This document shows positions 28,622-36,503 of a stretch of 37,153 bases of DNA, one piece after another. This DNA comes from Bernardetiaceae bacterium (GTDB taxonomy: Bacteria > Bacteroidota > Bacteroidia > Cytophagales > Thermoflexibacteraceae). How positions within the stretch are numbered: the stretch's first letter is position 1; the number at the start of each line of letters is the position of its first letter. The DNA lies in contig JANWWZ010000022.1 of NCBI GenBank assembly GCA_025057115.1, positions 1-37,153 of the forward strand. Reading direction: 5' to 3'. Position numbers and translations under genes: made by a program. The notes under the pieces were generated by a model. It was not told the origin of the DNA. It did not search any database and worked only from the letters and a program-made list of their open reading frames with translations.

Positions 28622-29731
28622 ATGATTCCAGTTTTTGAACCTGAAATAGGTCAAGAAGAAAAAGACGCTGTGGCAGATGCCTTGCAGCGCGGTGAAATTT
28701 CAGGTTCCTTTGGTCAATACATTCCGAATTTTGAACGAGCCTTTGCTGACTATTGCGGCGTAAAACACGGCGTTGCAGTTAGTAGCGGCACTACCGCTTT
28801 GCAGTTAGCAGTACGAGCCACTGGTATCGGCAAAGGCGATGAAGTACTTATCAGTGCCAGCACTAACATTGCCACCGCTTTAGCGGTGATATATAACAAT
28901 GCTATACCTGTACCCGTTGATAGTGAGCCAGTTACGTGGAACTTAGACCTTTCCCTGCTGGAAAGCAAGATCACGCCCCGCACCAAAGCCATTATACCTG
29001 TGCACTTGTACGGGCATCCAGTGGATATGGACCAACTCATGGAAATTGCCCAGCGGCATGGACTGATAGTAATTGAAGACGCAGCCGAAGCCCATGGAGC
29101 TGAAGTGCGCGGCAAAAAAGTAGGATCTTTTGGAAATGCCAATTGTTTTAGTTTTTATGCTAATAAAATTATCACTACTGGCGAAGGAGGAATGGTCCTG
29201 ACTAACGACGATCAACTTGCTGACAAGTTGCGCTTGCTGCGCAACTTAGCTTTCACTAAGCCTCGTTTTCGCCATGAAGTGGCTGGTTATAACTTTCGCA
29301 TGACGGGAATGCAAGCAGCAATGGGATTGGCACAAACTCGCAAATTAAACCGCATTATTAGCCAAAAAATCCAAATGGCTGCTTGGTACAACGCTCACTT
29401 GGCTGATATTCCAGGAATTACCTTGCCACGTTGCCAGCCATGGGCAAAGCACGTTTACTGGATGTATGGTATTTTGATTGATGAAAAAGAATTTGGCATG
29501 AACCGCGACGAACTGGCAGAAAAACTTTACCAACACGGCGTAGAAACGCGTACTTTTTTCTGCCCTATGAATTTGCAACCTTGCTTGCGTGCCATAGACG
29601 GATTTCGCCCCGAACCTTGTCCGGTAGCGGAAAAACTCTGGGAAACAGGTTTATATCTTCCCTCTAGCCATACACTCAGCGAAGAAACTATTGCCCGCAT
29701 TGCTCAAATAATTCGCAAAGTTCGCTCATGA
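28622..29731 (+). CDS. DegT/DnrJ/EryC1 sugar aminotransferase, perosamine-synthase-like
   Basis: 369 residues, a PLP enzyme that puts an amino group on a keto sugar attached to a nucleotide. The PLP lysine is Lys182 in NCFSFYANKIITTGEGGMV; SSGTTALQLAV at 54-64 binds the phosphate, and VHLYGHPVDM, VIEDAAEAHGAEVRGKKVGSFG and GYNFRMTGMQAAMGLAQ are hallmark blocks. The start MIPVFEPEIGQEEKDAV and the EISGSFGQYIPNFERAF segment recall GDP-perosamine synthase-type members, so a 4-amino-4,6-dideoxy sugar is a reasonable guess, not proven. Its stop overlaps the next start (ATGA, 29728-29731). It is preceded by the cupin by 2 bases. Confidence 0.88.
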   Translation: MIPVFEPEIGQEEKDAVADALQRGEISGSFGQYIPNFERAFADYCGVKHGVAVSSGTTALQLAVRATGIGKGDEVLISASTNIATALAVIYNNAIPVPVDSEPVTWNLDLSLLESKITPRTKAIIPVHLYGHPVDMDQLMEIAQRHGLIVIEDAAEAHGAEVRGKKVGSFGNANCFSFYANKIITTGEGGMVLTNDDQLADKLRLLRNLAFTKPRFRHEVAGYNFRMTGMQAAMGLAQTRKLNRIISQKIQMAAWYNAHLADIPGITLPRCQPWAKHVYWMYGILIDEKEFGMNRDELAEKLYQHGVETRTFFCPMNLQPCLRAIDGFRPEPCPVAEKLWETGLYLPSSHTLSEETIARIAQIIRKVRS

Positions 29732-30510
29732 ACGCTTATCAGTCGGTTTTTGCTGAATTATACGATTTATTTTATCAACAAAAACCTTATGAAGCGGAAG
29801 TTGATTTTTTGCATCAAAAATTATCAAGTTATGGTGTAAAAAATATTTTAGAACTTGCCTGTGGAACGGGAAGCCATGCCCTGCGGCTGGCAGCATTGGG
29901 ATATTCCGTAGTAGCCACTGATGCTTCGGCTGATATGATATTGCAAGCTCGCACTAAGCAACAACAATGGGAACAGAGCGGAAAACTTCCCTTAGGCAGA
30001 GTATCATTTTTGCAAGCAGACATGGCAAATTTACCTGAACAAATAGGCAATAATTTCGACTCCGTGCTTTGTTTATTTGATTCGCTGGGGTATTTGGTTG
30101 ACAATGCTACCCTGCGAAAAACTTTGCAAAATATTTATTCAAAGTTAAAAGAAAACGGAATTTTTATAGTAGAATACTGGCATGGGGCTGCCATGGCGCG
30201 GCACTACCAGCCTGTGCGCATTCGTCGTTGGCAAACTCCTGAGGCGCAAGTAGTTCGTTTTTCTGAAACCACCATTGATTACCTTCAACAAGTAGCTCAG
30301 GTCTACTTTACAATTCATCAAATCTTCCACGACGGTAGGGCTTGTGTGTATTCTGAGATGCATCGCAATCGCTTTTTTTTGGTCCAAGAAATGAACGCCT
30401 TCTTGGAAAATGCAGGTTTTCAGGTAGTAGAAACGCTTCGCGGCTATAGCGGCGAAACATCTATCGACGCTGACACGTGGCATGTGCTTGCAATTGCTCG
30501 GAAGGTATGA
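29728..30510 (+). CDS. Class I SAM-dependent methyltransferase
   Basis: 260 residues. MNAYQSVFAELYDLFYQQKPYEAEVDFL is the usual lead of small-molecule methyltransferases, with motif I ILELACGTGSHALRLAALGYSVVATDAS at 40-67 and motif II/III VLCLFDSLGYLVDNATL and the post-motif GIFIVEYWHG. The target is most likely an amino or hydroxyl group of the aminosugar made by the preceding aminotransferase (overlap ATGA), since many cluster members N-methylate or dimethylate 4-amino sugars; this is inferred from gene order. It ends in an ATGA overlap with the next glycosyltransferase at 30507-30510. Confidence 0.85.
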   Translation: MNAYQSVFAELYDLFYQQKPYEAEVDFLHQKLSSYGVKNILELACGTGSHALRLAALGYSVVATDASADMILQARTKQQQWEQSGKLPLGRVSFLQADMANLPEQIGNNFDSVLCLFDSLGYLVDNATLRKTLQNIYSKLKENGIFIVEYWHGAAMARHYQPVRIRRWQTPEAQVVRFSETTIDYLQQVAQVYFTIHQIFHDGRACVYSEMHRNRFFLVQEMNAFLENAGFQVVETLRGYSGETSIDADTWHVLAIARKV

Positions 30511-31661
30511 AAGTAGGGTTGTATTCAGGTAGTTTGTACGCAGAAGAAGGCGGCGGTTTTACCATAGAGCGAGAAATAATAGAAGCCCTGCGCATACTGG
30601 CAGACGAAAAATTTTGCAGCTTTATCCTTTACGCTCATCCTCATCAAATTTCTATCGGAGAAAGTCAAAATTTTAGCATTTGTTTAATAAAAAAGCCTTT
30701 TTTGCCAAGATTACTGTTTAAAGCTGGCTTACTCGATTATCACCCCTTACAAAAGCAAGTTATTGCTACTAATCCAGATATTATATTTTACCTTTCGCCA
30801 TGGGAAAATTTTCAAGTGGATATTCCATATATAAATATTGTTTGGGATTTACAGCATAGACGTCAACCTTTTTTTCCAGAGGTTTCTTCCAAGGGAGAAT
30901 GGGAAAAACGCCACTGGTACTACAGCCAGTACTTGCCTAAGGCTTCTTATGTAATCACGGGCAACAAAGCAGGAGCAGAAGAAATTAGCTTTTTCTATGG
31001 CGTGCACCCAGAGCGCATTTTCCTGATTCCTCACTTGACTCCGCAATTTGCCCTAGATCATGCATCGAAGCGCCAGCTGCGCCCTTCATGGCTGCCCAAC
31101 GGTGAATACTTGTTTTATCCAGCGCAATTTTGGGCGCATAAGAATCACATTACCTTATTACACGCTTTGGCAAAAGTACATCAACGCGGATTTTTGTTAC
31201 ATTTAGTTCTTACTGGTTCAGATAAAGGCAACTTATCCTACATAAAGCAAACTGTGAGCAGGTTAGGGCTTGACAATTGGGTACACTTTCCTGGATTTGT
31301 ATCTAAAAATGAAATAGTTGCACTTTATCAACACGCCTTCGCGCTTATCTATCCTACGCACTTTGGACCAGAGAATTTGCCTCCTCTAGAGGCTTTTGGA
31401 CTAGGCTGTCCTGTGTTAGCTTCGGCTGTAGCGGGGGCAGAAGAACAGCTCGGAGAGGCTGCTCTGCTGTTTTCACCTTCTTCTGAAGAAGAAATGGCAG
31501 CTGCTATTCTACAACTTCGCGATAATCCTTCACTTGCCCAGCAAATGATAAAGAGAGGAAGGCAGATTGCACAAATGCGATCTAGAACGCATTTTGCCGA
31601 CCGTTTCAAAGAATTGCTTAAAAAATTTGCACTTGTTCGGCGATGCTGGCAGCAAGAATAA
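30507..31661 (+). CDS. Glycosyltransferase family 4 (GT-B fold)
   Basis: 384 residues from ATG 30507 (MKVGLYSGSLYAEEGGGFTIEREI); the frame is open to a GTG at 30477 inside the methyltransferase gene, which is not preferred. The N-terminal acceptor domain has DIIFYLSPWENFQVDIPYINIVWDLQHR; the C-terminal nucleotide-sugar domain shows YLFYPAQFWAHKNHITLLHALAKV, LVLTGSDKGNLSYI, VHFPGFVSKNEIVALYQHA and GPENLPPLEAFGLGCPVLAS with the Glu residues of the E-x7-E motif. Retaining GT4 enzymes use activated mannose, glucose, rhamnose or similar sugars. It is the last gene of the coupled cluster. A 161-base gap follows before comEC. Confidence 0.88.
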   Translation: MKVGLYSGSLYAEEGGGFTIEREIIEALRILADEKFCSFILYAHPHQISIGESQNFSICLIKKPFLPRLLFKAGLLDYHPLQKQVIATNPDIIFYLSPWENFQVDIPYINIVWDLQHRRQPFFPEVSSKGEWEKRHWYYSQYLPKASYVITGNKAGAEEISFFYGVHPERIFLIPHLTPQFALDHASKRQLRPSWLPNGEYLFYPAQFWAHKNHITLLHALAKVHQRGFLLHLVLTGSDKGNLSYIKQTVSRLGLDNWVHFPGFVSKNEIVALYQHAFALIYPTHFGPENLPPLEAFGLGCPVLASAVAGAEEQLGEAALLFSPSSEEEMAAAILQLRDNPSLAQQMIKRGRQIAQMRSRTHFADRFKELLKKFALVRRCWQQE

Positions 31662-31822
31662 ACTGTGATACATTTTTTGTTGACAAACTTTTTTGATGAA
31701 ATAAAAAACTCAAAGTGCAGTGGAAATCTTTAATGCAAAACTCGATTGGTGGCAAATAATCCTTATCATCCGAGGCAAAGTATTGGTAGTTTAATTATAT
31801 TCCTTGCCAAGTAGTGATTCAC

Positions 31823-33943
31823 ATGCTCAGAAGTAAGTGGGAAACTATTCCATTTGTTAGAGTTGCTTTTTTGGTCATTGTTGGGATTCTCTGTAGTCGG
31901 CTTGAGGTACTAAAAGGAGGGGTTTACGCCGTAGTATTTGCTGTAGCAGTAGGGGGTTATTTATATTTTCATCAAAAAGCGCTGAAAAAATTGAACGATA
32001 ACGCTTTTTATGAAACTATTACAACCTTATTTGCATACCTAGCTTTTATCAGTTTTGGTGCTTTGCGATATTGGCAAAGTCAGCCACGCACAAGCCTCAG
32101 CCCTTACACCTATGACAGTGCTGTAATTGCCTATACAGCTTGTATTCAGTCCAAGATATTGCAAAAATCAAGTGGAAAAGTAGCTTTTACCGCTGAAATA
32201 TTACAAGTAAAAACGTCTAAAGATTGGCTACCTGCTGATGCTAAAGTACAAATTTATTTACATGCCGAAAGTGTAGAGAAAGAACTATCCTACGGCGCTT
32301 ACTTGTTAGTGGTAGGCCGCCCTAGACCTATCGAGCCGCCAAAAAATCCCTATGGCTTTGATTATCAAGCATTAATGCACTCTAAAGGAATTGCATACCA
32401 GCATTTTGTGCCAAGTCATCACTGGAGGGTAATCGATTCGGGACCCGCCTTTTCCCTTCATGGCATGGCGCTTAATTTACAAGCATGGTCGGACCGTACT
32501 TTGGAGCGCTTTATAAATAGTTCTACGGAGGCAGGGCTTGCTTCGGCATTGGTAGTAGGTTTGAAAGACGATTTAGATAGTAGTTTGCTAAGAGCTTACT
32601 CTGCAGCGGGCATTATGCACATACTAGCAGTTTCGGGTCTTCATGTGGGAATTATTTTTACTATTTTAAGTTTTATTTTTAATCCGCTAAAAAAATATGA
32701 CAAAAGCAGGTGGATTTTTTTTGCTATCGTGCTTTTCACTTTGTGGGCTTATGCACTGGTAAGCGGGCTTTCCCCTTCGGTAATGCGCGCTGCCTTGATG
32801 TTTTCCCTTATTCACGTGGCTGAGTTGATAGGTCGAAGGCAATCGCCCTTTAATACGCTAGCATTTTCGGCAGTTGTACTGCTGGCAATTAATCCATTAA
32901 TATTATTTCAAGTGGGGTTTCAGCTGTCTTATGCAGCTGTGGCAGGGATTATGTACTTCTATCCGCGTTTCTATCAACTTTGGAAAGCACCTTACCGATG
33001 GCTAGATGCTATCTGGTCAGTAATGTGTGTTTCAATAGCAGCTCAGTTAGCTACATTTCCTTTAGGATTATATTATTTTCATCAGTTTCCAAATTACTTT
33101 TTAATTGCTAATCTTTTTGCTATTCCTCTATCTTTTTTGATGCTTAGCACAGGTATTGTGTTATTGGCTTTCGCTTGGCTAGCTCCATTTGCCTATTTTT
33201 TAGGGTTCGTGCTAAAATGGATTATTTGGCTAAATAATTTTCTGACATTTTGGATAGAGCAATTACCATACTCATTTATTGATGAAGTTTTTATCAACCA
33301 AGTACAACTTTTTTGCCTTTATGCCATTATCATTTTTATTTCCGCATTTTTTGTCCAGAAAAGTCGTTGGACTTTGGGCTTAGCAGTGGGATTTGCAAGC
33401 CTGTTTAGTGCTTCCAAAATTTGGACTTTTCAAGAGCAGCAAAAGGAACGCTTATTTGCTGTTTTTCATATTGCTGACCATTCCAGCATGTTTTGGCTGA
33501 CAGGCAAGGGAGCCATTTTGCTAGTAGATAGTGTTTTGCTGGCTCAACCAGAGCAAATTCGCCATGCTTTCAAAGGATTTTTGCTCAGGCGAGGCATTTC
33601 TTGGGAGCAGATGCAAATTAGTCAGATAGAAGGGCAAAGCCTGATTCCAGCAAGGACTTGGCAAGCGGGCATGCTTTACCGCAAAGAAGGATTGCAAGTT
33701 TTTCGCATTGCCGAGCCTTTTACTGCGAAGTTGCTTCCGCCGTGTGATGTATTAATAGTGGCTCACAATGCACTTGCTAGCTTAGCAGAATTGCCTAAGG
33801 AACGACTCGAACAAATTCGCTGTATCGTGCTTGAAGCTAACAACCATTTTCGAACTACTCAGCGCTTATTAAAAGAAGCTAGCCAGCTTAACGTGGCTCT
33901 CCATGCAATAGCTTTACAGGGTGCTTTATTACTGCCCTATTAA
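31823..33943 (+). CDS. comEC: ComEC/Rec2 DNA uptake channel protein
   Basis: 706 residues from ATG 31823 (a GTG lies 9 bases earlier). N-terminal membrane helices enclose an OB-like DUF4131 domain (about 90-210, with FTAEILQVKTS and YGAYLLVVGRPRP), then the competence core AGLASALVVGLKDDLDSSLL, AAGIMHILAVSGLHVGII (AVSGLHVG at 269-276) and several more helices (PSVMRAALMFSLIHVAELIGRRQSPFN, VGFQLSYAAVAGIMYF). It would transport single-stranded DNA across the cytoplasmic membrane in natural transformation. The last 150 residues take the place of the metallo-beta-lactamase domain but no HxHxDH zinc motif is visible, as is typical in Bacteroidota. No other competence genes are nearby. Confidence 0.93.
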   Translation: MLRSKWETIPFVRVAFLVIVGILCSRLEVLKGGVYAVVFAVAVGGYLYFHQKALKKLNDNAFYETITTLFAYLAFISFGALRYWQSQPRTSLSPYTYDSAVIAYTACIQSKILQKSSGKVAFTAEILQVKTSKDWLPADAKVQIYLHAESVEKELSYGAYLLVVGRPRPIEPPKNPYGFDYQALMHSKGIAYQHFVPSHHWRVIDSGPAFSLHGMALNLQAWSDRTLERFINSSTEAGLASALVVGLKDDLDSSLLRAYSAAGIMHILAVSGLHVGIIFTILSFIFNPLKKYDKSRWIFFAIVLFTLWAYALVSGLSPSVMRAALMFSLIHVAELIGRRQSPFNTLAFSAVVLLAINPLILFQVGFQLSYAAVAGIMYFYPRFYQLWKAPYRWLDAIWSVMCVSIAAQLATFPLGLYYFHQFPNYFLIANLFAIPLSFLMLSTGIVLLAFAWLAPFAYFLGFVLKWIIWLNNFLTFWIEQLPYSFIDEVFINQVQLFCLYAIIIFISAFFVQKSRWTLGLAVGFASLFSASKIWTFQEQQKERLFAVFHIADHSSMFWLTGKGAILLVDSVLLAQPEQIRHAFKGFLLRRGISWEQMQISQIEGQSLIPARTWQAGMLYRKEGLQVFRIAEPFTAKLLPPCDVLIVAHNALASLAELPKERLEQIRCIVLEANNHFRTTQRLLKEASQLNVALHAIALQGALLLPY

Positions 33944-34101
33944 CAGCTTTTTTGTAAATTTAACCTCCCAATAAGGTTTGAAGAAAAACTTCTAGCAAAG
34001 AAGTGAAGTAGCGAAAAATCCACTTTTGACAAAAGCTGCGGCACGATGTTGCTTAGCGCACTTAAATTACTTTATCCTACATCTACTTTCTTCAAAGCCA
34101 A

Positions 34102-34133
34102 AAGCCCAGCAAAAGTTTTTCTCCGCTGGGCTT
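34102..34133. terminator. Bidirectional terminator between comEC and the S74 protein gene
   Basis: AAGCCCAGC (34102-34110) pairs with GCTGGGCTT (34125-34133) with a 14-base loop. On the plus strand TGGTTCTTTTTT follows; on the minus strand TTTTGGCTTT follows. It lies 26 bases past the stop codon of the S74 protein gene and serves both converging genes. Confidence 0.85.
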
Positions 34134-34159
34134 GGTTCTTTTTTGTTAGCTCTACAAAC

Positions 34160-36490
34160 TTATTCAACAGGAACAATGACGGAAACCTTTGCTGAAGGAT
34201 TATTTTGCATAATTTCAGCCTTTAACTTTTGCAACTCAGTTTGAAGGGCTTCAAGTTGCTGCAACTTGTTTTGTAAGCCTTCGATAATTCCCTGCTGTTT
34301 TTCTATAATTTGTTGCTGTTCTTGTACTGCCTTAATAAGCGGCATGATGAAATCTGTGTAGCGCAATGTATAAACTTGTTTCTCATTTTTGGGAATATCG
34401 ATGCCTGGAAAGTGCATGTAGCCACTTTCTTTCATGGCTTGTTCTACTTCTTGAGCTAATAGACCTACAAAGCGCATTTGCTTAACTTGGCTGTGGTCGA
34501 TGGTTTTTAATAAACTATCTGGTGTACCCCAAATTTGGTGCAAGATTTCGGGGTTTTTGTTATAGCTCACAGGGCGAAGGCGCATAATAAAGTCTAGTCC
34601 TTTTACATCCTCTCTTATATTGCTTTTGAAGCGTTGATCTGAGTAAGTAGTTATACTGTTTACCTGAGCGCGAATTTGACCAACAGCTGTGTTACCCAGC
34701 AATACTCGATTATTGTCATCGCACTCTCCATTTGTAATTCCGTAGCCTAGCATAGTAACATTGGTGCGATTGACAGTAGGCGTTGAATTAACTCCTACAA
34801 AAGTGCACTGGTTGAAAGTTGCATTGCCATCGCCAGCTTTATGCCCTACTGCTACATTATCACTTCCTGTGGAATTGTGGTACAGGGCTCCATGGCCAAT
34901 AGCTGTATTGTGGTTGCCTGTAAGATTTTGACCCATCGCATTAGCTCCTACTGCTGTATTTTTTTCACCAGTGCTATTGGTATACAGTGCTGCATCACCT
35001 ATAGCCGTGTTATGAGAAGCATTAGTATTATTGTGTAAGGAAGCATTTCCTATAGCAGTGTTGTGAGAGCCTGTTGTATTTTTGTGTAGGGCACTAGTTC
35101 CAATACCTGTGTTTCTGGTTCCTGTAGTGTTTTCATATAAAGCAGCATTGCCTATGCCTACATTTTCACTTGCAGTATTTTTAAACAAAGCTGCTTCTCC
35201 AATAGCGATATTTACCTGACCTGTAACATTGCTGTACAAAGCAGAGTTACCTATGGCTACGTTACCTTTTCCGCTAGAATTTTTATACATAGCTCCATTG
35301 CCGATAGCAGTATTATTTTCACCTGTTGTGTTGCTATACAGCGCTGCATTGCCTAAAGCAAAGTTTTGTTTTCCAGTGGTGTTGCTGTAAAGTGCAGCAT
35401 TTCCTACGGCCGTGTTTGTTTCACCGCTAGTGTTTTTAAACATTGCGCCATTACCTATTGCAATATTATTTTTCCCACTACCATTATCGTGAAGTGCTTG
35501 ATGACCTACCGCTACATTTTCTTTACCCGTAATGTTAGACAGCAATGCTTCAAAACCTACAGCAGTATTTCGCTCTCCTGAAGTGTTTTTATTTAATGCC
35601 TGGAAGCCTACTGCTACATTGTCTGAAGCATTGTTATTCTCCAGCGCTAAAAATCCTACCGCTACATTGTTGTTAGCGGTATTCTCAAAAAGTGCCTTAA
35701 ATCCTATGGCCACGTTGTTAAGACCTTCTTGATTCTTATAAAGAGCTTGAAATCCTGTCGCTACATTGTTAGCACCTTTTATATTTTCATGCATTGCTTG
35801 CCAGCCTACAGCGGTGTTATTATTGCCATCTACGTTCTTAAGCATTGCCTCAAAGCCTATTGCTACTTCACTACTGCCTCCTTCATTAGAGTATAAAGCT
35901 CTAAAACCTATAGCCGTGTTTTGTTTACCCTCTCCTTTGTGAGGGAGAGCTTGGTAGCCTACTGCTACATTTTCTAAACCCAGTGCACTGTAGCCCGCTT
36001 GGTAACCAATGTAAGTATTTTTGCGACCGTTTAAATCATCGCCCATACCTGCTTCATAACCTAAATGGACACTACCATCAGCAGTTTTTCCAATCCTACC
36101 TGCTTTTTGGTTGTTTACTCGGAAGACTAAAGCTTGGTTATTAGTAGTACCTAAAAAATTGTTACTTTCATTAGTGTTATCGTTGCCTGTAATAAGCCAC
36201 GATTCACCTCCTAAGTATCTCCATTGCGTTCCGTCGTAATACCAAAATCCTTCGTTTGGAGTATCAGTCTGGTAAACCAACAGTCCTTTTGCAGGAGATG
36301 CGATCGCTGTGCGTTGCGCTTGCGTCATGCGAGGAACCAAGAGACCTTTGCTAGTGGATTGAACATCCAGCATAGCGGAAGAATGAGCAGGAGCACCAGT
36401 GTCATTAATCGAAATGCCTTGTCCGTAAACTGTTGCAAAGAGGCAGCACAAACACCCTGCTGCCAAAAGAGTAAATCGTTTCATGTTCAT
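34160..36490 (-). CDS. Secreted repeat protein with C-terminal S74 intramolecular chaperone
   Basis: 776 residues. A signal peptide (MNMKRFTLLAAGCLCCLFATVYGQ) is followed by a head region typical of these proteins (NDTGAPAHSSAMLDVQSTSKGLLVPRM, and LLVYQTDTPNEGFWYYDGTQW). Residues about 158-563 consist of some 24 repeats of 17 residues of the form N-T-A-I-G-x-x-A-L-x-x-N-x-T-G-x-x, like the YadA-head/collagen-like trimeric coil repeats, predicted to stack into a left-handed beta-roll stalk. The C-terminus has a peptidase S74 (endosialidase chaperone) domain: Ser617 in YSDQRFK with Lys622, the Ser-x4-Lys dyad for self-cleavage, then RPVSYN and GLLAQEVEQAM, and a coiled coil (about 705-745) that would trimerise. 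Secreted fibre of unknown binding target. ATG at 36484 is an alternative start. Follows the T9SS gene by 13 bases. Confidence 0.88.
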   Translation of the reverse strand: MNMKRFTLLAAGCLCCLFATVYGQGISINDTGAPAHSSAMLDVQSTSKGLLVPRMTQAQRTAIASPAKGLLVYQTDTPNEGFWYYDGTQWRYLGGESWLITGNDNTNESNNFLGTTNNQALVFRVNNQKAGRIGKTADGSVHLGYEAGMGDDLNGRKNTYIGYQAGYSALGLENVAVGYQALPHKGEGKQNTAIGFRALYSNEGGSSEVAIGFEAMLKNVDGNNNTAVGWQAMHENIKGANNVATGFQALYKNQEGLNNVAIGFKALFENTANNNVAVGFLALENNNASDNVAVGFQALNKNTSGERNTAVGFEALLSNITGKENVAVGHQALHDNGSGKNNIAIGNGAMFKNTSGETNTAVGNAALYSNTTGKQNFALGNAALYSNTTGENNTAIGNGAMYKNSSGKGNVAIGNSALYSNVTGQVNIAIGEAALFKNTASENVGIGNAALYENTTGTRNTGIGTSALHKNTTGSHNTAIGNASLHNNTNASHNTAIGDAALYTNSTGEKNTAVGANAMGQNLTGNHNTAIGHGALYHNSTGSDNVAVGHKAGDGNATFNQCTFVGVNSTPTVNRTNVTMLGYGITNGECDDNNRVLLGNTAVGQIRAQVNSITTYSDQRFKSNIREDVKGLDFIMRLRPVSYNKNPEILHQIWGTPDSLLKTIDHSQVKQMRFVGLLAQEVEQAMKESGYMHFPGIDIPKNEKQVYTLRYTDFIMPLIKAVQEQQQIIEKQQGIIEGLQNKLQQLEALQTELQKLKAEIMQNNPSAKVSVIVPVE
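34800..36019 (-). repeat. 51-base tandem coding repeats (17-residue unit)
   Basis: About 24 units of 51 bases, a few shortened to 48, encoding N-T/V-A-I/V-G-x-x-A-L-x-x-N-x-(T/S)-G-x-x. The first ten units favour G-F-x-A-L (aromatic) and the middle ones G-N-x-A-L, so two subtypes adjoin. Repeats are diverged at DNA level. Confidence 0.85.
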
Positions 36491-36503
36491 GTGAGTTCTA
36501 AGA

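Noticed and set aside
28943-29215. Minus-strand frame opposite the DegT aminotransferase
   Set aside because: Shadow of a strongly conserved gene; the product has no recognisable domain.
34800-36019. Tandem 51-base periodicity considered as CRISPR or satellite
   Set aside because: The repeats are in frame, diverged and encode a regular 17-residue protein motif; there are no identical direct repeats with unique spacers.
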